DNA from: Natronocella acetinitrilica
GTDB taxonomy: Bacteria > Pseudomonadota > Gammaproteobacteria > Nitrococcales > Aquisalimonadaceae
Length of the DNA stretch: 64,000 bases
Direction of reading: 5' to 3'
Assembly (NCBI RefSeq): GCF_024170285.1
Contig: NZ_JALJXV010000002.1
Coordinates: 62,001-126,000 of the forward strand
Part shown: positions 53,360 to 63,569 of the stretch, piece by piece
How positions within the stretch are numbered: the first letter of the stretch is position 1
How the letters are laid out: every line of letters starts with the position of its first letter
The notes under the pieces: generated by a model
Database searches by the model: none
Seen by the model: only the letters and a program-made list of their open reading frames with translations
Told to the model about the DNA's origin: nothing
Program-made: the position numbers and the translations under genes

Positions 53360-55338
53360 GCAGTAAGGCCCCATCGCCGGACGACGTGCTGGCCGCGGCC
53401 TTGGGGGAAGATGAACTGACGCAGCGAAGCCCGGCGCTGGAGCGTCTGATCCAGTTCCTGGCGCTGGCCCTGGTGGTGGGTGCCATCGGCTGGATCATCG
53501 ACATTCCTCGCACCCTCTTCGATCTTTCCCTCTACACCGAACAGGTTCTGACCTACGGCCTGGCCCTCTCCCTGGCCCTGGTGTTTCTCAGCTATGACTA
53601 CCGGGGCCGACCGCAGCTTCGACTCGTCTGGTATGACGCGTTACTGGGGCTGGCGGGGCTGATTGCGGCGCTCTTTCTGACGGTGCGCTATCCGGTGCTG
53701 GTCTACGAACTGGTCTTCCTGCCCATGGAGGGCGTGCTGGTAGCCAGCATACTGGTGCTGCTCACCATCGAGGGGGTGCGTCGGGCGGCGGGGACTGCGC
53801 TGGCCATCATCGTGAGTTTCTTCATCTTCTACGGGCTTTTCGGGCATATCTTCCCGGCGCCGTTCGATTCCAGCCCGACGAGTTTCGATCGCCTGGTAAC
53901 CTATCTGGGCGTCGACACCAGCGCCATGCTGGGCATTGCACTGCAGGTGGCGGTGATCGTGATCATCCCGTTCATCCTGCTGGGTCGACTGCTCTCCGGC
54001 GTTGGTGGATCGGACTTCTTCACAGAACTCGCCATGTCACTGATGGGCCGGTATCGGGGCGGGTCCGGCAAGATTGCGGTGGTGGGGTCGACGTTGCTGG
54101 GCTCGGTGTCGGGTAGCGCGGTGGCCAATGTAGCCGGCACCGGGGTAGTGACGATTCCGCTGATGAAGCGCTCGGGTTTTCCTCCACACCTGGCGGGGGG
54201 CATCGAGGCGGTGGCCTCTACGGGCAGTCAGCTGATGCCGCCCGTGATTGGTGCCACGGCATTCCTGATGGCGGAGTTCCTGCAGATTCCCTACCGCGAC
54301 GTGATGCTGGCGGCATTGGTGCCGATTCTGCTGTATTACGCAGCGCTTTTCATCCAGGTGGACCTGCTGGCCGCCCGCATGGGGCTCACCCCCTTGCCAC
54401 GCTCGGAGTTGCCGCGTTTCTGGCCGACATTCCGAGCCGGCTGGCACTTTCTCATGCCCTTCGTGGTGTTTCTCGTGCTTTTGCTCAGGTTCAACAAGCA
54501 ACCGGAGTTCGCTGCGCTGTGGGCCGTTGTCACCTTGCTGGTGCTGGTAACCGTTTTTGGCTACAAGGGGCGACGGCCGCGCATCGGTGACGTTGTTCGG
54601 GGGCTGGTAGACACCGGGCGCAGCTCGGTGGAGATCATCCTCATCTGCGCCGGGGCGGGCATCGTGATCGGTGTGCTGAACCTCACCGGCATGGCCTTCG
54701 ACATGGGCATGGCGATTCTCCGCTTCAGCGGCGAGAACCTGTTGCTACTGCTTGGGATGGCGGCCGCTGCAAGCGTGGTGCTGGGCATGGGCATGCCCAC
54801 GGTGGGTGTCTACGTGCTGCTGGCCACCCTGGTGGCTCCGGCGATGATCGAAGCAGGTGTCACCCCCATGGCGGCGCATATGTTCGTGCTGTACTTCGGC
54901 ATGCTGTCCATGGTGACGCCGCCGGTAGCGCTGGCGGCCTTTGCCGCGGGTCACCTGGCCCAGGCGGACCCATGGCGCACGTCCATGGCCGCGGTGAAAC
55001 TCGGCTGGACGGCCTATATCGTGCCGTTTCTGTTTGTGTTCTCGCCGGTGCTGCTGCTGGAACAGGGGGTGTCGCTGGACTTCTTCTGGATTCTCGCCTC
55101 GGCCCTGCTCGGTGTGTGGCTGGTCTCCGCCGCAATAGCCGGGCAGTTCTTCGGCCGAATCGGTGCGAGCTATCGCCTGCTGTTGACGGTGGCCGGGCTC
55201 ATGGTGCTGGTGCCACCGAACGCGTTCGAGGGTGCGGTGATGGTTGAAGTCGCCGGTCTTGCGCTGGCCGCCGTGGCCGTGACCTGGCTTGTGATCGCCG
55301 CCCGCCGCGCGGCGCGGCGCAAGGGCGAATCGGTATGA
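53356..55338 (+). CDS. TRAP transporter fused permease
   Basis: 660 aa from TTG 53356, overlapping the hydrolase stop (TTGA), with AAGGGAAG upstream. N-terminal 4-helix part (about 30-160), then the DctM-like permease (about 180-600) with GSTLLGSVSGSAVANVAGTGVVTIPLMKRSGFPPHLAGG and MGMPTVGVYVLLATL. Works with the TAXI protein at 51528 for sodium- or proton-driven uptake. Confidence 0.88.
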   Translation: MSSKAPSPDDVLAAALGEDELTQRSPALERLIQFLALALVVGAIGWIIDIPRTLFDLSLYTEQVLTYGLALSLALVFLSYDYRGRPQLRLVWYDALLGLAGLIAALFLTVRYPVLVYELVFLPMEGVLVASILVLLTIEGVRRAAGTALAIIVSFFIFYGLFGHIFPAPFDSSPTSFDRLVTYLGVDTSAMLGIALQVAVIVIIPFILLGRLLSGVGGSDFFTELAMSLMGRYRGGSGKIAVVGSTLLGSVSGSAVANVAGTGVVTIPLMKRSGFPPHLAGGIEAVASTGSQLMPPVIGATAFLMAEFLQIPYRDVMLAALVPILLYYAALFIQVDLLAARMGLTPLPRSELPRFWPTFRAGWHFLMPFVVFLVLLLRFNKQPEFAALWAVVTLLVLVTVFGYKGRRPRIGDVVRGLVDTGRSSVEIILICAGAGIVIGVLNLTGMAFDMGMAILRFSGENLLLLLGMAAAASVVLGMGMPTVGVYVLLATLVAPAMIEAGVTPMAAHMFVLYFGMLSMVTPPVALAAFAAGHLAQADPWRTSMAAVKLGWTAYIVPFLFVFSPVLLLEQGVSLDFFWILASALLGVWLVSAAIAGQFFGRIGASYRLLLTVAGLMVLVPPNAFEGAVMVEVAGLALAAVAVTWLVIAARRAARRKGESV

Positions 55339-55561
55339 CTCCGCCAAGGAAGAGCTTATAGAAACGGACGTTGATTTTGAGCGCGCTGCCGAAACCGCGA
55401 ATCTGCGACCGGTAACGGCAGCCAACCAGCATCCCGATGCCCGATGGTAAACCGGCCGTTAGACCCTCGATCCGATGCCCGTCCCACCAGGTCGGCGACG
55501 CAGCACCGCCAGGGGCCACGTGGCACCAACGCGATCCTGCGGATGTTCCGGCGCTTCCCTC

Positions 55562-56458
55562 TCAGCCCATGCAGTCCGGTAACTCCGGGCTCAGGCCACG
55601 GGGAGTAATCCCAAGATCGGCGAAGCTGCGGGCATCGTCACGGACCACGTTGTCGCCTGCCATAAGGTTGACCTGGTCCACGGTGATGGGCGGCTTGGGC
55701 AGGAGTGCGCTTGCGCGGGCAATGCCGCGCCAGATCGCGAATGGTACGGGTAACAGCAGACGTCGCCGGCCCCGATGGCGCAGGATAAGCCGGAGGATTT
55801 CCCGGTAGGTCGGCATCTCCGCGCCCCCCAACTCGAAGACGTCGCCGGGCGCCGTCGGTCGGGCCAGACTCGCTGCCACGGCCAGGGCCACATCCTCGAC
55901 ATGGACCGGCTGCAGGCGGGTGCCGCCATCCCCGAACAGGGGAACAATCGGGAGGCGCGTCACCCCGTCAAGCGCGGACAGGAAATGGTCGCCCGGACCG
56001 AAGATCACGCTTGGCCGCAACACGGTTGCGCCGGGAAACGCCGCCCGTACAGCATTCTCGCCACAGGCCCGCGCTCGCACATAGCGGGATGCGGATTGCG
56101 TATCCACACCGATGCCGGAGATGTGAACAAGCCGGTCGACGCCCGCCGCGGCCGCCAGGCGCGCGATACGCTCGGCGCCGTGCATGTGAATGGTGTCGAA
56201 ATCGACATCGCGCGTCTCCACGTAAAGGGAAACCGCGTTGACCACCGCGGCGGCGCCGGCGACCGCCGTCGCGACCGCCGCTTCATCACGGATATCGACC
56301 GCACACCGCGTCACTGCCCCCGCAGGTTTCCCGGGCAAAGCGGCCACCTGCGGATGCCGCGCCGCCACGCGCACCAACCAGCCGCGGCGAACCAGCTCGG
56401 CCACCACGGCGCGGCCGAGAAAACCCGTACCACCGAAAACCACGACCGGTTGCTGCAT
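55562..56458 (-). CDS. NDUFA9-like NAD(P)-binding SDR protein
   Basis: 298 aa. Extended SDR with VVVFGGTGFLGRAVVAELVRRG, VVNAVSLYVET, HISGIGVDTQSASRYVRARACGEN and GATVLRPSVIFGPGDHF; the Tyr of YxxxK is replaced in context (SRYVRARACGE), so it is likely non-catalytic. Related to complex I NDUFA9-type proteins. Standalone, minus strand. Likely a cofactor-binding or assembly protein rather than an enzyme. Confidence 0.75.
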   Translation of the reverse strand: MQQPVVVFGGTGFLGRAVVAELVRRGWLVRVAARHPQVAALPGKPAGAVTRCAVDIRDEAAVATAVAGAAAVVNAVSLYVETRDVDFDTIHMHGAERIARLAAAAGVDRLVHISGIGVDTQSASRYVRARACGENAVRAAFPGATVLRPSVIFGPGDHFLSALDGVTRLPIVPLFGDGGTRLQPVHVEDVALAVAASLARPTAPGDVFELGGAEMPTYREILRLILRHRGRRRLLLPVPFAIWRGIARASALLPKPPITVDQVNLMAGDNVVRDDARSFADLGITPRGLSPELPDCMG

Positions 56459-56612
56459 GGCAAGTGCTTCTCTTTCCAGCCGGGACGAGACACCTTCGTG
56501 GCCGTGTGGATCGCCCGGTCGCTGGGCGCCCGCCAGGGCGTGTTCATGTTCCTGCGTACAGGCAGTATAAGCTGCCTGTTGTGCAGGCCTTCAAGCTGAG
56601 CGGCTGCGATAA

Positions 56613-57494
56613 TCACGAGGGCCGGAATGACCGAATCACACCCGAGGCGACCAGCCCACCAACCACGATCAGCCCACAGGCGATGGCGACTGCCGGCGTC
56701 AATGGCGCCAGGCCGAACGCGATCAGCAACAGGGTCGATATCAGGGGCGCGAAGTACGCCAGCACGCCTAGCAGACTGATGTTGCCGTGCTTGGTGCCGT
56801 AGTCCCAGAAGAAGAAGGCGGCTCCGACCGGGCCGACACCGAGCCCCAGGATCGCGAGCCATTGCATGGCATCCGGCGTTACCCAGGTTTCGAACAGCAT
56901 ATGGCAGGCAAGAGCCATGACGGCGCCAACGGCACAGAATCCCGCCACGGCCTCTGTCGGCACGCTGCCGAAGCGCCGGTTCAGCACAGAGTAACTGGAC
57001 CATGTGAGCGCGCACGCAGCAGCAGCGAAATAGCCATCGATATACGCGGCGTCGAGCTGGAGGCTGCCGCCACGCGTGACCAGCACGCCGGCGCCAAGCA
57101 GCCCGAGCAGCGCCCCGATCACATGCCGTGGCAGAAGGCGTGCACCGGGCAACATGCCGGCCAGGAGGACAATGAGCAGCGGCCAGAGGAAAGCGATGAG
57201 GCTGGCGTCAACCGGCGGTGCCCGCTCAAGTGCCACGTAGTAGAAGCCGTGGTAACCGAAGATCCCGAACGTACCCAGCAGCCATGGTGGAAGTGGTTGA
57301 CGCAGATTGCGCAGGCGTTGTGGCGCGAACAGCGCAAGTGTGAGGAGGCTGCCACCCCCGGCCAGGCCGAGCGTCAGGGCCAGCAACTGGAAGCGGGGAA
57401 CGCCGCTGGCACCGGTCGTGAACAGAGCCAGCAATGCCCAGAGGGCAATGGCAACAAAACCGGCCGCGGTTGCCGACGCGCTGGATTGCGACAT
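56613..57494 (-). CDS. EamA/DMT transporter, YddG aromatic amino acid exporter-like
   Basis: 293 aa, about ten helices, two EamA repeats. GYHGFYYVALERAPPVDASLIAFLWPLLIVLLAGML and WDYGTKHGNISLLGVLAYFAPLISTLLLI are similar to YddG. It would export aromatic amino acids or related solutes. An AraC regulator follows on the same strand, upstream in transcription order, and may control it. Confidence 0.82.
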   Translation of the reverse strand: MSQSSASATAAGFVAIALWALLALFTTGASGVPRFQLLALTLGLAGGGSLLTLALFAPQRLRNLRQPLPPWLLGTFGIFGYHGFYYVALERAPPVDASLIAFLWPLLIVLLAGMLPGARLLPRHVIGALLGLLGAGVLVTRGGSLQLDAAYIDGYFAAAACALTWSSYSVLNRRFGSVPTEAVAGFCAVGAVMALACHMLFETWVTPDAMQWLAILGLGVGPVGAAFFFWDYGTKHGNISLLGVLAYFAPLISTLLLIAFGLAPLTPAVAIACGLIVVGGLVASGVIRSFRPS

Positions 57495-57647
57495 GTTCGT
57501 TCTCGCGGGTCAGTGATCCGGGATTTCCTGCAGATGGTGACGCGCCAAGGAGCCCACGTCTTGACCTGGATTCCTCCGGATTTGACTCGGAGTGAGTGAC
57601 CCCCGGGCGCGTATGACTCGGTCGCCCCGGCCAGCATAGCGGTGAAA

Positions 57648-58412
57648 TCAGTGCTCGCGCGATTCGCTACGTTGCCGACGCCAACGGGCCGGCGGTTCGC
57701 CATGCATGCGGGAGAAAGCCCGTGTGAAGGCGCTCTGGTCACTGAAGCCGCTGGCAAGCGCGATATCCGCGATCGATCGGTTCGTGGACCTGAGCTGACG
57801 AGTCGCGTGGTCGAGCCGAGCGGCGGCGATCCACTCGCGTGGCGAGCAGCCCGCCTGCTCCTGGAACAGAGTGCGCACCCGGGCCGGCGACAGACCGATG
57901 GCAGCGGCCACGTCGCGGGTATACAGCTCCGCGCGAAGGTGGTTGTCAATCCAGGCCGTTGCCCGAGCAAACAGAGACGCCGCACGGGCCGCAGTCCCTT
58001 CGGGCGCTTCCAGGGTGTCGATCAGCAGCGCGGCCCAATGGCGGCGAAAGTGGTCGGAGAGCGAACCTTGCGCCAGGCGTTCGGTGATGAATGCCAGGTG
58101 ATGGCGGACGCCTCGATTGATGGCCACGGCCGGTTCCCGGACGCAGCGTTCGAATAGCCGCGCATCGTGATCGGCGGCGATGTCGACGACGATAAAACGA
58201 TTGGCGCCACAGCCAGAGAAACCGTGGTTCTCTCCAGCCGGGATGACCACGCCGGTGCCGACATCGACCATACGGCTTCCACGGGGTGTGTCGAGTTCCA
58301 GTACGCCCCTCAACGGCAGCACAATCTGATGAAAATCGTGGCGGTGACTGCGGTACTCGGCAGCGTACGTCCGCATGTCGATTGCCGGTACTGGTAGTCC
58401 GTGTGTGGTCAT
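57648..58412 (-). CDS. AraC-family transcriptional regulator
   Basis: 254 aa from ATG 58412. N-terminal cupin-like arm (about 1-120, HRHDFHQIVLPLRGVLEL) and two C-terminal helix-turn-helix units (about 155-250; AAIGLSPARVRTLFQEQAGCSPREW and ASGFSDQSAFTRAFSRMHGEPPARWR). Probably regulates the EamA exporter downstream. Confidence 0.88.
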   Translation of the reverse strand: MTTHGLPVPAIDMRTYAAEYRSHRHDFHQIVLPLRGVLELDTPRGSRMVDVGTGVVIPAGENHGFSGCGANRFIVVDIAADHDARLFERCVREPAVAINRGVRHHLAFITERLAQGSLSDHFRRHWAALLIDTLEAPEGTAARAASLFARATAWIDNHLRAELYTRDVAAAIGLSPARVRTLFQEQAGCSPREWIAAARLDHATRQLRSTNRSIADIALASGFSDQSAFTRAFSRMHGEPPARWRRQRSESREH

Positions 58413-58544
58413 CAACGCGGCACCGTAGGAGTTTTTGCGAATCCGCGAGTTTAGCGAGCAACTGGGTCGGAGTCGATTCGGCAGACGACGGTGTGGACGG
58501 GTTTCAGCCGTGGCGCAACGACTTGCAGCATCGGCACCTTGCAA

Positions 58545-60674
58545 TCACTGCCGATGGCGGATGCTGAAGCAGCGGTGGATGCCGGGGTTTCGCGCGAAAT
58601 CCGGCGGCATGGACCACTTGCTGCGGTCCACCACCGTGTAGCGCTCCGATAGCGCAGGGTCGAGGCGGAAACGGCGGCGGTTGTTGGAGAAGATCAGTTC
58701 GCCCTGGGGGCTCAGCAGCGCCATGGCGGCGTCCACTAGCGCCACGTGGTCCCGCTGCACGTCCAGTGTGTCCGTCATGCGCTTGGAGTTGGAGAAACTT
58801 GGTGGGTCGAGCAGGATGAGATCAAACGGACCTTCCCGTCCCAAGGCGTCCCGCAGCCACTGCAGACAATCGGCGTGCACCAGGCGGTGCGGGCTTCCGG
58901 CGGTGATGCCGTTCGCCGCCAGGTTCTCCCGCCCCCATTCCAGGTAGGTGCGGGAGAGATCCACGCTCACCGTCTCCCGTGCGCCGCCCAGGGCGGCATG
59001 CACGCTGGCGGTGGCGGTGTAGCAGAACAGGTTGAGGAAGCGCGCGCCCCGGGACTGCTCGCCGATGTGACGCCGCACCACCCGATGATCGAGAAACAGC
59101 CCGGTATCGAGATAGTCGGTGAGGTTCACCCGCAGCCGGGCGTCACCCTCGATCACGGTATGGAAGCGCCCGCCGCGGCCCTGCTTCTCGTACTGATCAC
59201 GGCCCTTCTGCCGCTGGCGCACCTTGAAGGCGATCTGCCCCGGCGGCGCTACCAGAACGTCGGGCAGCGCACCCAGCGCCTGCCGCAGCCGTTTTTCGGC
59301 ATCCCGTTCGGACACCGTGGCCGGGGCGGCGTACTCCTGCACGTGCAGCCAGCGCCCTTCTTCCTCGGTGTCGTAGATGTCCACCGCCAGGGCGAACTCG
59401 GGAATGTCGGCATCGTAAACCCGAAAGCAGCGGATGCCCTCACGCTTGATCCAGTTGCGCAGGTGGCGGGCATTCTTGCGCAGGCGGTTGACCAGGGCCT
59501 CCGGCACGTGGACCTGCGGCGTCGGCTCGTCGGCCAGGACGAATCGCTCCAGCCGGCAGAGGATGGGGCCATTGCGCACCTGCCAGCTACGCTCCGGTCG
59601 CAGTCCGATTCGGGCATCGGAACCGGTTAGCACCACGGCCTGCCAGCCACCGAACCGGCTGCGCAGCACATCACCAAGGCGAGCGTAGAGCGGCGCCACG
59701 GTGGAGCGATCCTGCAAACGCTCGCCATAGGGGGGGTTGACCACCACCAGCCCAGTCACCCGGCCCACCGGCTCGGCGGCATCCAGCTCGCGCTTCTCGA
59801 TATGCACATGGCCCTTGAGCCCGGCACGCTCCACGTTGGCCAGGGCGAGGCGCACGGCGGCGAGGTCCTGATCGTAGCCAACGATGGGCGGCAGCCTTGC
59901 AAGCCCAGCTTCCTGACGCTCCAGGGCCTCGTCCACCAAGGACTTCCAGACCGCGTCGTCGTGCCCGCGCCAGCCATGGAAACCGAAATGCGTGCGCAGC
60001 AGCCCCGGCGCCACGTCCCCCGCCATCCAGGCGGCTTCGATAGGAAAGGTCCCGGACCCGCACATGGGGTCGATCAGCGCACCGCCCCGGGCAGCGATGT
60101 CAGGCCAGCCTGCCCGCATGAGTATGGCCGCCGCGAGGTTTTCCTTCAGCGGCGCCATGGTGCCGGGGGCACGGTAACCGCGGCGGTGGAGGCTGTCGCC
60201 GGAGAGATCCAGGGCCAGGGTCAGTTCACGCTGATGCAGAAAGGCGTTGATGCGGACATTCGGGCGCTCGGTATCCACCGACGGCCGCTCGCCGGTGGCC
60301 TCGCGCAAGCGGTCCACGACGGCATCCTTGACCCGCAGCGCGCCGAACCGCGTATGGGATACCACCGGGCGAACGCCGCCGAAATCAACCGCCAGCGTCT
60401 GCTCTGCTCCCAGATGTTGGAGCCAGTCGACGCCCAGCGCCGCCGCGTAGAGTTCATCCTCGTTACCGATGCTGGCCTGCAACAGCGGCAGCAGCACCCG
60501 GTTGGCCAAGCGTGACCACAGGCAGATACGGTAGGCGGTCTCGAGGGAGGCCGCGCAACGCACGCCGCCGCGGGCCTCGGTGCAGTCGGCGGCGCCCAGG
60601 GAGGACATTTCTTCCCGCAGCAGGCCTTCAAAGCCGCCGGCGACGGTGACAAACAGGGGCTGGGTGGCAGTCAT
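58545..60674 (-). CDS. rlmKL: Bifunctional 23S rRNA guanine N2/N7 methyltransferase
   Basis: 709 aa from ATG 60674. THUMP domain and RlmL methyltransferase (about 1-390, with CGSGTFPIEAAWMA and VVNPPYGERL), then the RlmK C-terminal methyltransferase (about 400-709; NLFCYTATASVHAALGGA, DLILLDPPSFSNSKRM). Modifies G2069 and G2445 of 23S rRNA in E. coli. Divergent from metG. Length close to E. coli RlmKL (702). Confidence 0.94.
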   Translation of the reverse strand: MTATQPLFVTVAGGFEGLLREEMSSLGAADCTEARGGVRCAASLETAYRICLWSRLANRVLLPLLQASIGNEDELYAAALGVDWLQHLGAEQTLAVDFGGVRPVVSHTRFGALRVKDAVVDRLREATGERPSVDTERPNVRINAFLHQRELTLALDLSGDSLHRRGYRAPGTMAPLKENLAAAILMRAGWPDIAARGGALIDPMCGSGTFPIEAAWMAGDVAPGLLRTHFGFHGWRGHDDAVWKSLVDEALERQEAGLARLPPIVGYDQDLAAVRLALANVERAGLKGHVHIEKRELDAAEPVGRVTGLVVVNPPYGERLQDRSTVAPLYARLGDVLRSRFGGWQAVVLTGSDARIGLRPERSWQVRNGPILCRLERFVLADEPTPQVHVPEALVNRLRKNARHLRNWIKREGIRCFRVYDADIPEFALAVDIYDTEEEGRWLHVQEYAAPATVSERDAEKRLRQALGALPDVLVAPPGQIAFKVRQRQKGRDQYEKQGRGGRFHTVIEGDARLRVNLTDYLDTGLFLDHRVVRRHIGEQSRGARFLNLFCYTATASVHAALGGARETVSVDLSRTYLEWGRENLAANGITAGSPHRLVHADCLQWLRDALGREGPFDLILLDPPSFSNSKRMTDTLDVQRDHVALVDAAMALLSPQGELIFSNNRRRFRLDPALSERYTVVDRSKWSMPPDFARNPGIHRCFSIRHRQ

Positions 60675-60792
60675 GGCAGGGACTCTACCGCAAAGCGCCG
60701 AGGGCAACATGGATAAGCCTCCGGCGGGAGCAGTGACGGGGTGAATCTGGCATAATTCCGCGTCCCTGTAGCGCAGTTCGAGACGAGGCTCC

Positions 60793-62817
60793 ATGACACG
60801 CAAGATCCTGGTGACCAGTGCCCTGCCCTATGCCAACGGGCCGATTCACCTCGGCCACCTGGTGGAATACATCCAGACGGATATCTGGGTACGGTTTCAG
60901 AAACTGCGCGGCAATGACTGTGTGTACGTCTGCGCCGACGACGCCCACGGCACGCCGATCATGCTCAAGGCCCGGGAGCTTGGCATTACCCCGGAGCAGC
61001 TGATCGAGAAGATCGGGGCGGAGCATCGTCAGGATTTCGCCGACTTCCTCATCGAATTCGACAACTACTACTCCACCCACTCGGACGAGAACCGCTACTA
61101 CTCCGAACTCATCTACAACCGCCTGAAGGCCGCGGGCCACATCACCAGCCGGACCATCAAGCAGGCCTACGATCCCAAGGAAAACATGTTTCTGCCGGAT
61201 CGCTACATCAAGGGCGAGTGCCCACGCTGCGGGGCTGCGGACCAGTACGGCGATTCCTGCGAGGTCTGCGGCGCCACCTACACGCCCGCGGACCTCAAGA
61301 ATGCGGTGTCGGTGATCTCCGGTGTCGCCCCGGAAGAGAAGGAATCCGAGCACTACTTCTTCCGGCTGCAGGATTTCGGAACCATGCTCAAGGATTGGGC
61401 CGATGGCGGTCACGTGCAGACCGAGGTCGCCAACAAGCTGAACGAGTGGTTCAAGGAAGGCCTGCGGGAGTGGGACATCTCCCGGGATGCGCCCTACTTC
61501 GGTTTTCGCATTCCCGAGACGGAAGACAAGTATTTTTACGTCTGGCTTGACGCGCCGATTGGCTACATGGCGAGTTTTCGCAACTGGTGCGACCGTAACG
61601 ATGTGGATTTCGACGCCTACTGGAAGCCGGATTCCGACGCCGAGCTGTATCACTTCATCGGCAAGGACATCGTTTACTTCCACGCCCTGTTCTGGCCGGC
61701 CATGCTGCATGGAGCCGGCTTCCGCAAGCCGACGAAGATCTGCGCCCATGGCTTCCTGACGGTGAACGGGCAGAAGATGTCCAAGTCCCGCGGCACCTTC
61801 ATCATGGGCCGCACCTTTCTCAACCACATGAACCCGGAGTATCTGCGCTACTACCTGGCTGCCAAGATGGGCAGCGCCGTTCACGATATGGATCTCAATC
61901 TGGACGACTTCATCCAGCGGGTGAATGCCGACCTGGTGGGCAAGCTGGTGAACATTGCCAGCCGCAGCGCGAGCTTCATCAACAAGCGCTTCGATGGCCG
62001 ACTGGGGCCGCAGCTCGACAGCCCGGAGCTGTACCGTGACTTCGTCGCCAAGGGTGAGCGCATCGCCGAGGCCTACGAGAACCGGGAATTCTCCCGGGCG
62101 GTGCGGGACATCATGGCGCTGGCCGACCAGGCCAATCAGTACTTCGATGACCGCAAGCCCTGGGTGCTCGCCAAGGATGAGAAGACGCTGGATCAGGTGC
62201 AGGGTATCTGCACCATGACGCTCAACCTGTTCCGCGTGCTCATGACCTTTCTCAAGCCGGTGGTACCGCGTATCGCCGCCGAGGCGGAGGGCTTTCTCGA
62301 CATCCCGCCACAGGACTGGCAGGCCGTGCGCAAGCCGCTGCTGGACCACGCCATCAAGCCGTTCAAGCCGCTGGCGACGCGGGTGGAGCAGGCATCGGTG
62401 GACGCCATGCTGGAGGAATCCAAGGGCACGCTGGAGGCGAAGAACACCGGCGCCAAAGGCAATGGGCAACTCGACAGGAATCCGATCGCGGAACAGATCG
62501 AGATCGACGCCTTCGCCCAGGTCGACCTGCGGGTGGCGCGCATTGCCGATGCGAAATACGTCGAAGGGGCGGACAAGCTGCTGCAACTGACCCTCGACCT
62601 GGGTGGTGAGCAGCGCAACGTGTTCGCCGGTATCCGCTCGGCCTACGAGCCGGACAAGCTCAAGGGCCGGCTCACCGTGATGGTCGCCAATCTGAAGCCC
62701 CGCAAGATGCGCTTCGGGGTGTCCGAGGGCATGGTGCTGGCGGCGGGCCCGGGGGGCAAGGATCTGTTCATCCTCGAGCCGGACAGCGGCGCCGAGCCCG
62801 GCATGAAGGTGAAATAG
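60793..62817 (+). CDS. metG: Methionyl-tRNA synthetase
   Basis: 674 aa. HIGH-type HLGH at H19-H22 ([19 protein letters not shown]), the four-Cys zinc segment [23 protein letters not shown] at K328-S332, anticodon-binding domain (about 390-540) and a C-terminal tRNA-binding OB fold (about 570-674; [20 protein letters not shown]). Charges tRNA-Met. 6 nt upstream of an rnfB gene. Confidence 0.97.
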   Translation: MTRKILVTSALPYANGPIHLGHLVEYIQTDIWVRFQKLRGNDCVYVCADDAHGTPIMLKARELGITPEQLIEKIGAEHRQDFADFLIEFDNYYSTHSDENRYYSELIYNRLKAAGHITSRTIKQAYDPKENMFLPDRYIKGECPRCGAADQYGDSCEVCGATYTPADLKNAVSVISGVAPEEKESEHYFFRLQDFGTMLKDWADGGHVQTEVANKLNEWFKEGLREWDISRDAPYFGFRIPETEDKYFYVWLDAPIGYMASFRNWCDRNDVDFDAYWKPDSDAELYHFIGKDIVYFHALFWPAMLHGAGFRKPTKICAHGFLTVNGQKMSKSRGTFIMGRTFLNHMNPEYLRYYLAAKMGSAVHDMDLNLDDFIQRVNADLVGKLVNIASRSASFINKRFDGRLGPQLDSPELYRDFVAKGERIAEAYENREFSRAVRDIMALADQANQYFDDRKPWVLAKDEKTLDQVQGICTMTLNLFRVLMTFLKPVVPRIAAEAEGFLDIPPQDWQAVRKPLLDHAIKPFKPLATRVEQASVDAMLEESKGTLEAKNTGAKGNGQLDRNPIAEQIEIDAFAQVDLRVARIADAKYVEGADKLLQLTLDLGGEQRNVFAGIRSAYEPDKLKGRLTVMVANLKPRKMRFGVSEGMVLAAGPGGKDLFILEPDSGAEPGMKVK

Positions 62818-62823
62818 GCCGCC

Positions 62824-63492
62824 ATGGGCCGGCAGGACCTCGCAGCGCGGGTCGATGACCTCTTGCCGCAGACCCAGTGCGGCCAGTGCGACTATGCCGG
62901 CTGCCGCCCCTACGCGGATGCCATCGCCGCCGGCGAAGCGGAGATCAACCAGTGCCCGCCCGGGGGACAGCGCACCATCGCCGCCCTGGCGGAGCTACTG
63001 GGTCGCGACCCCCTGCCGCTCAACCCCGACCATGGGGTGGAGGAGCGTCAGCCCACCGTGGTCTGGATTGACGAGTCGCAGTGCATCGGCTGCGCCCTCT
63101 GCATCAAGGCCTGCCCCGTGGATGCCATCGTCGGCGCCGCCAAGCGCATGCACACGGTGATCGAGAGCGAGTGCACCGGCTGCGACCTCTGCATCCCGCC
63201 CTGCCCCGTCGACTGCATCCATGTGCGCGTGACCGCGGACACCATGCCGCCACCGGACAAGGCCCTGGAACGCGCTCATCATGCCCGCCGCCGCTACCGG
63301 AATCGGCAACAGCGCCTGACCCGCCTGCAGCATGAACGGGAGCAGCGTCGCGCCGACAAGAAGGCCGCCATCGCGCCCATACCCGACGCTGCGACGGCCA
63401 GGGGCAAGGATGAGCGTCAGGCCGTGATACAGGCCGCCATCGCCCGAACCCGGGCAAGACGGGCCCGATTACGGGGCGGAGACTCCGACTAA
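62824..63492 (+). CDS. rnfB: Rnf/Rsx electron-transport complex subunit B, lacking N-terminal anchor
   Basis: 222 aa. Starts [20 protein letters not shown], the point where the E. coli protein has already finished a 25-residue membrane helix, so the anchor is missing. The four-Cys cluster [19 protein letters not shown] through NQCPPGG and two ferredoxin [4Fe-4S] motifs ([16 protein letters not shown] and [16 protein letters not shown]) are intact. A basic C-terminal tail (about 150-222) follows. Passes electrons in the ion-pumping Rnf complex or in SoxR reduction. Follows metG directly. Confidence 0.85.
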   Translation: MGRQDLAARVDDLLPQTQCGQCDYAGCRPYADAIAAGEAEINQCPPGGQRTIAALAELLGRDPLPLNPDHGVEERQPTVVWIDESQCIGCALCIKACPVDAIVGAAKRMHTVIESECTGCDLCIPPCPVDCIHVRVTADTMPPPDKALERAHHARRRYRNRQQRLTRLQHEREQRRADKKAAIAPIPDAATARGKDERQAVIQAAIARTRARRARLRGGDSD

Positions 63493-63569
63493 TCACCGGC
63501 TGCACTCGGCAAGGACCGGGGGCATACTGGACAGGCTGAAACACTCGCCCAGCGGGCCGGAGGTACAGG

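Noticed and set aside
60721-60792. Possible -10 box CATAAT (60751-60756) for metG
   Set aside because: No convincing -35 hexamer at suitable distance, so I did not annotate a promoter.
60685-62586. Minus-strand open frame of 633 codons opposite metG
   Set aside because: The opposite strand encodes a complete methionyl-tRNA synthetase with all motifs; the antisense product has no family features.
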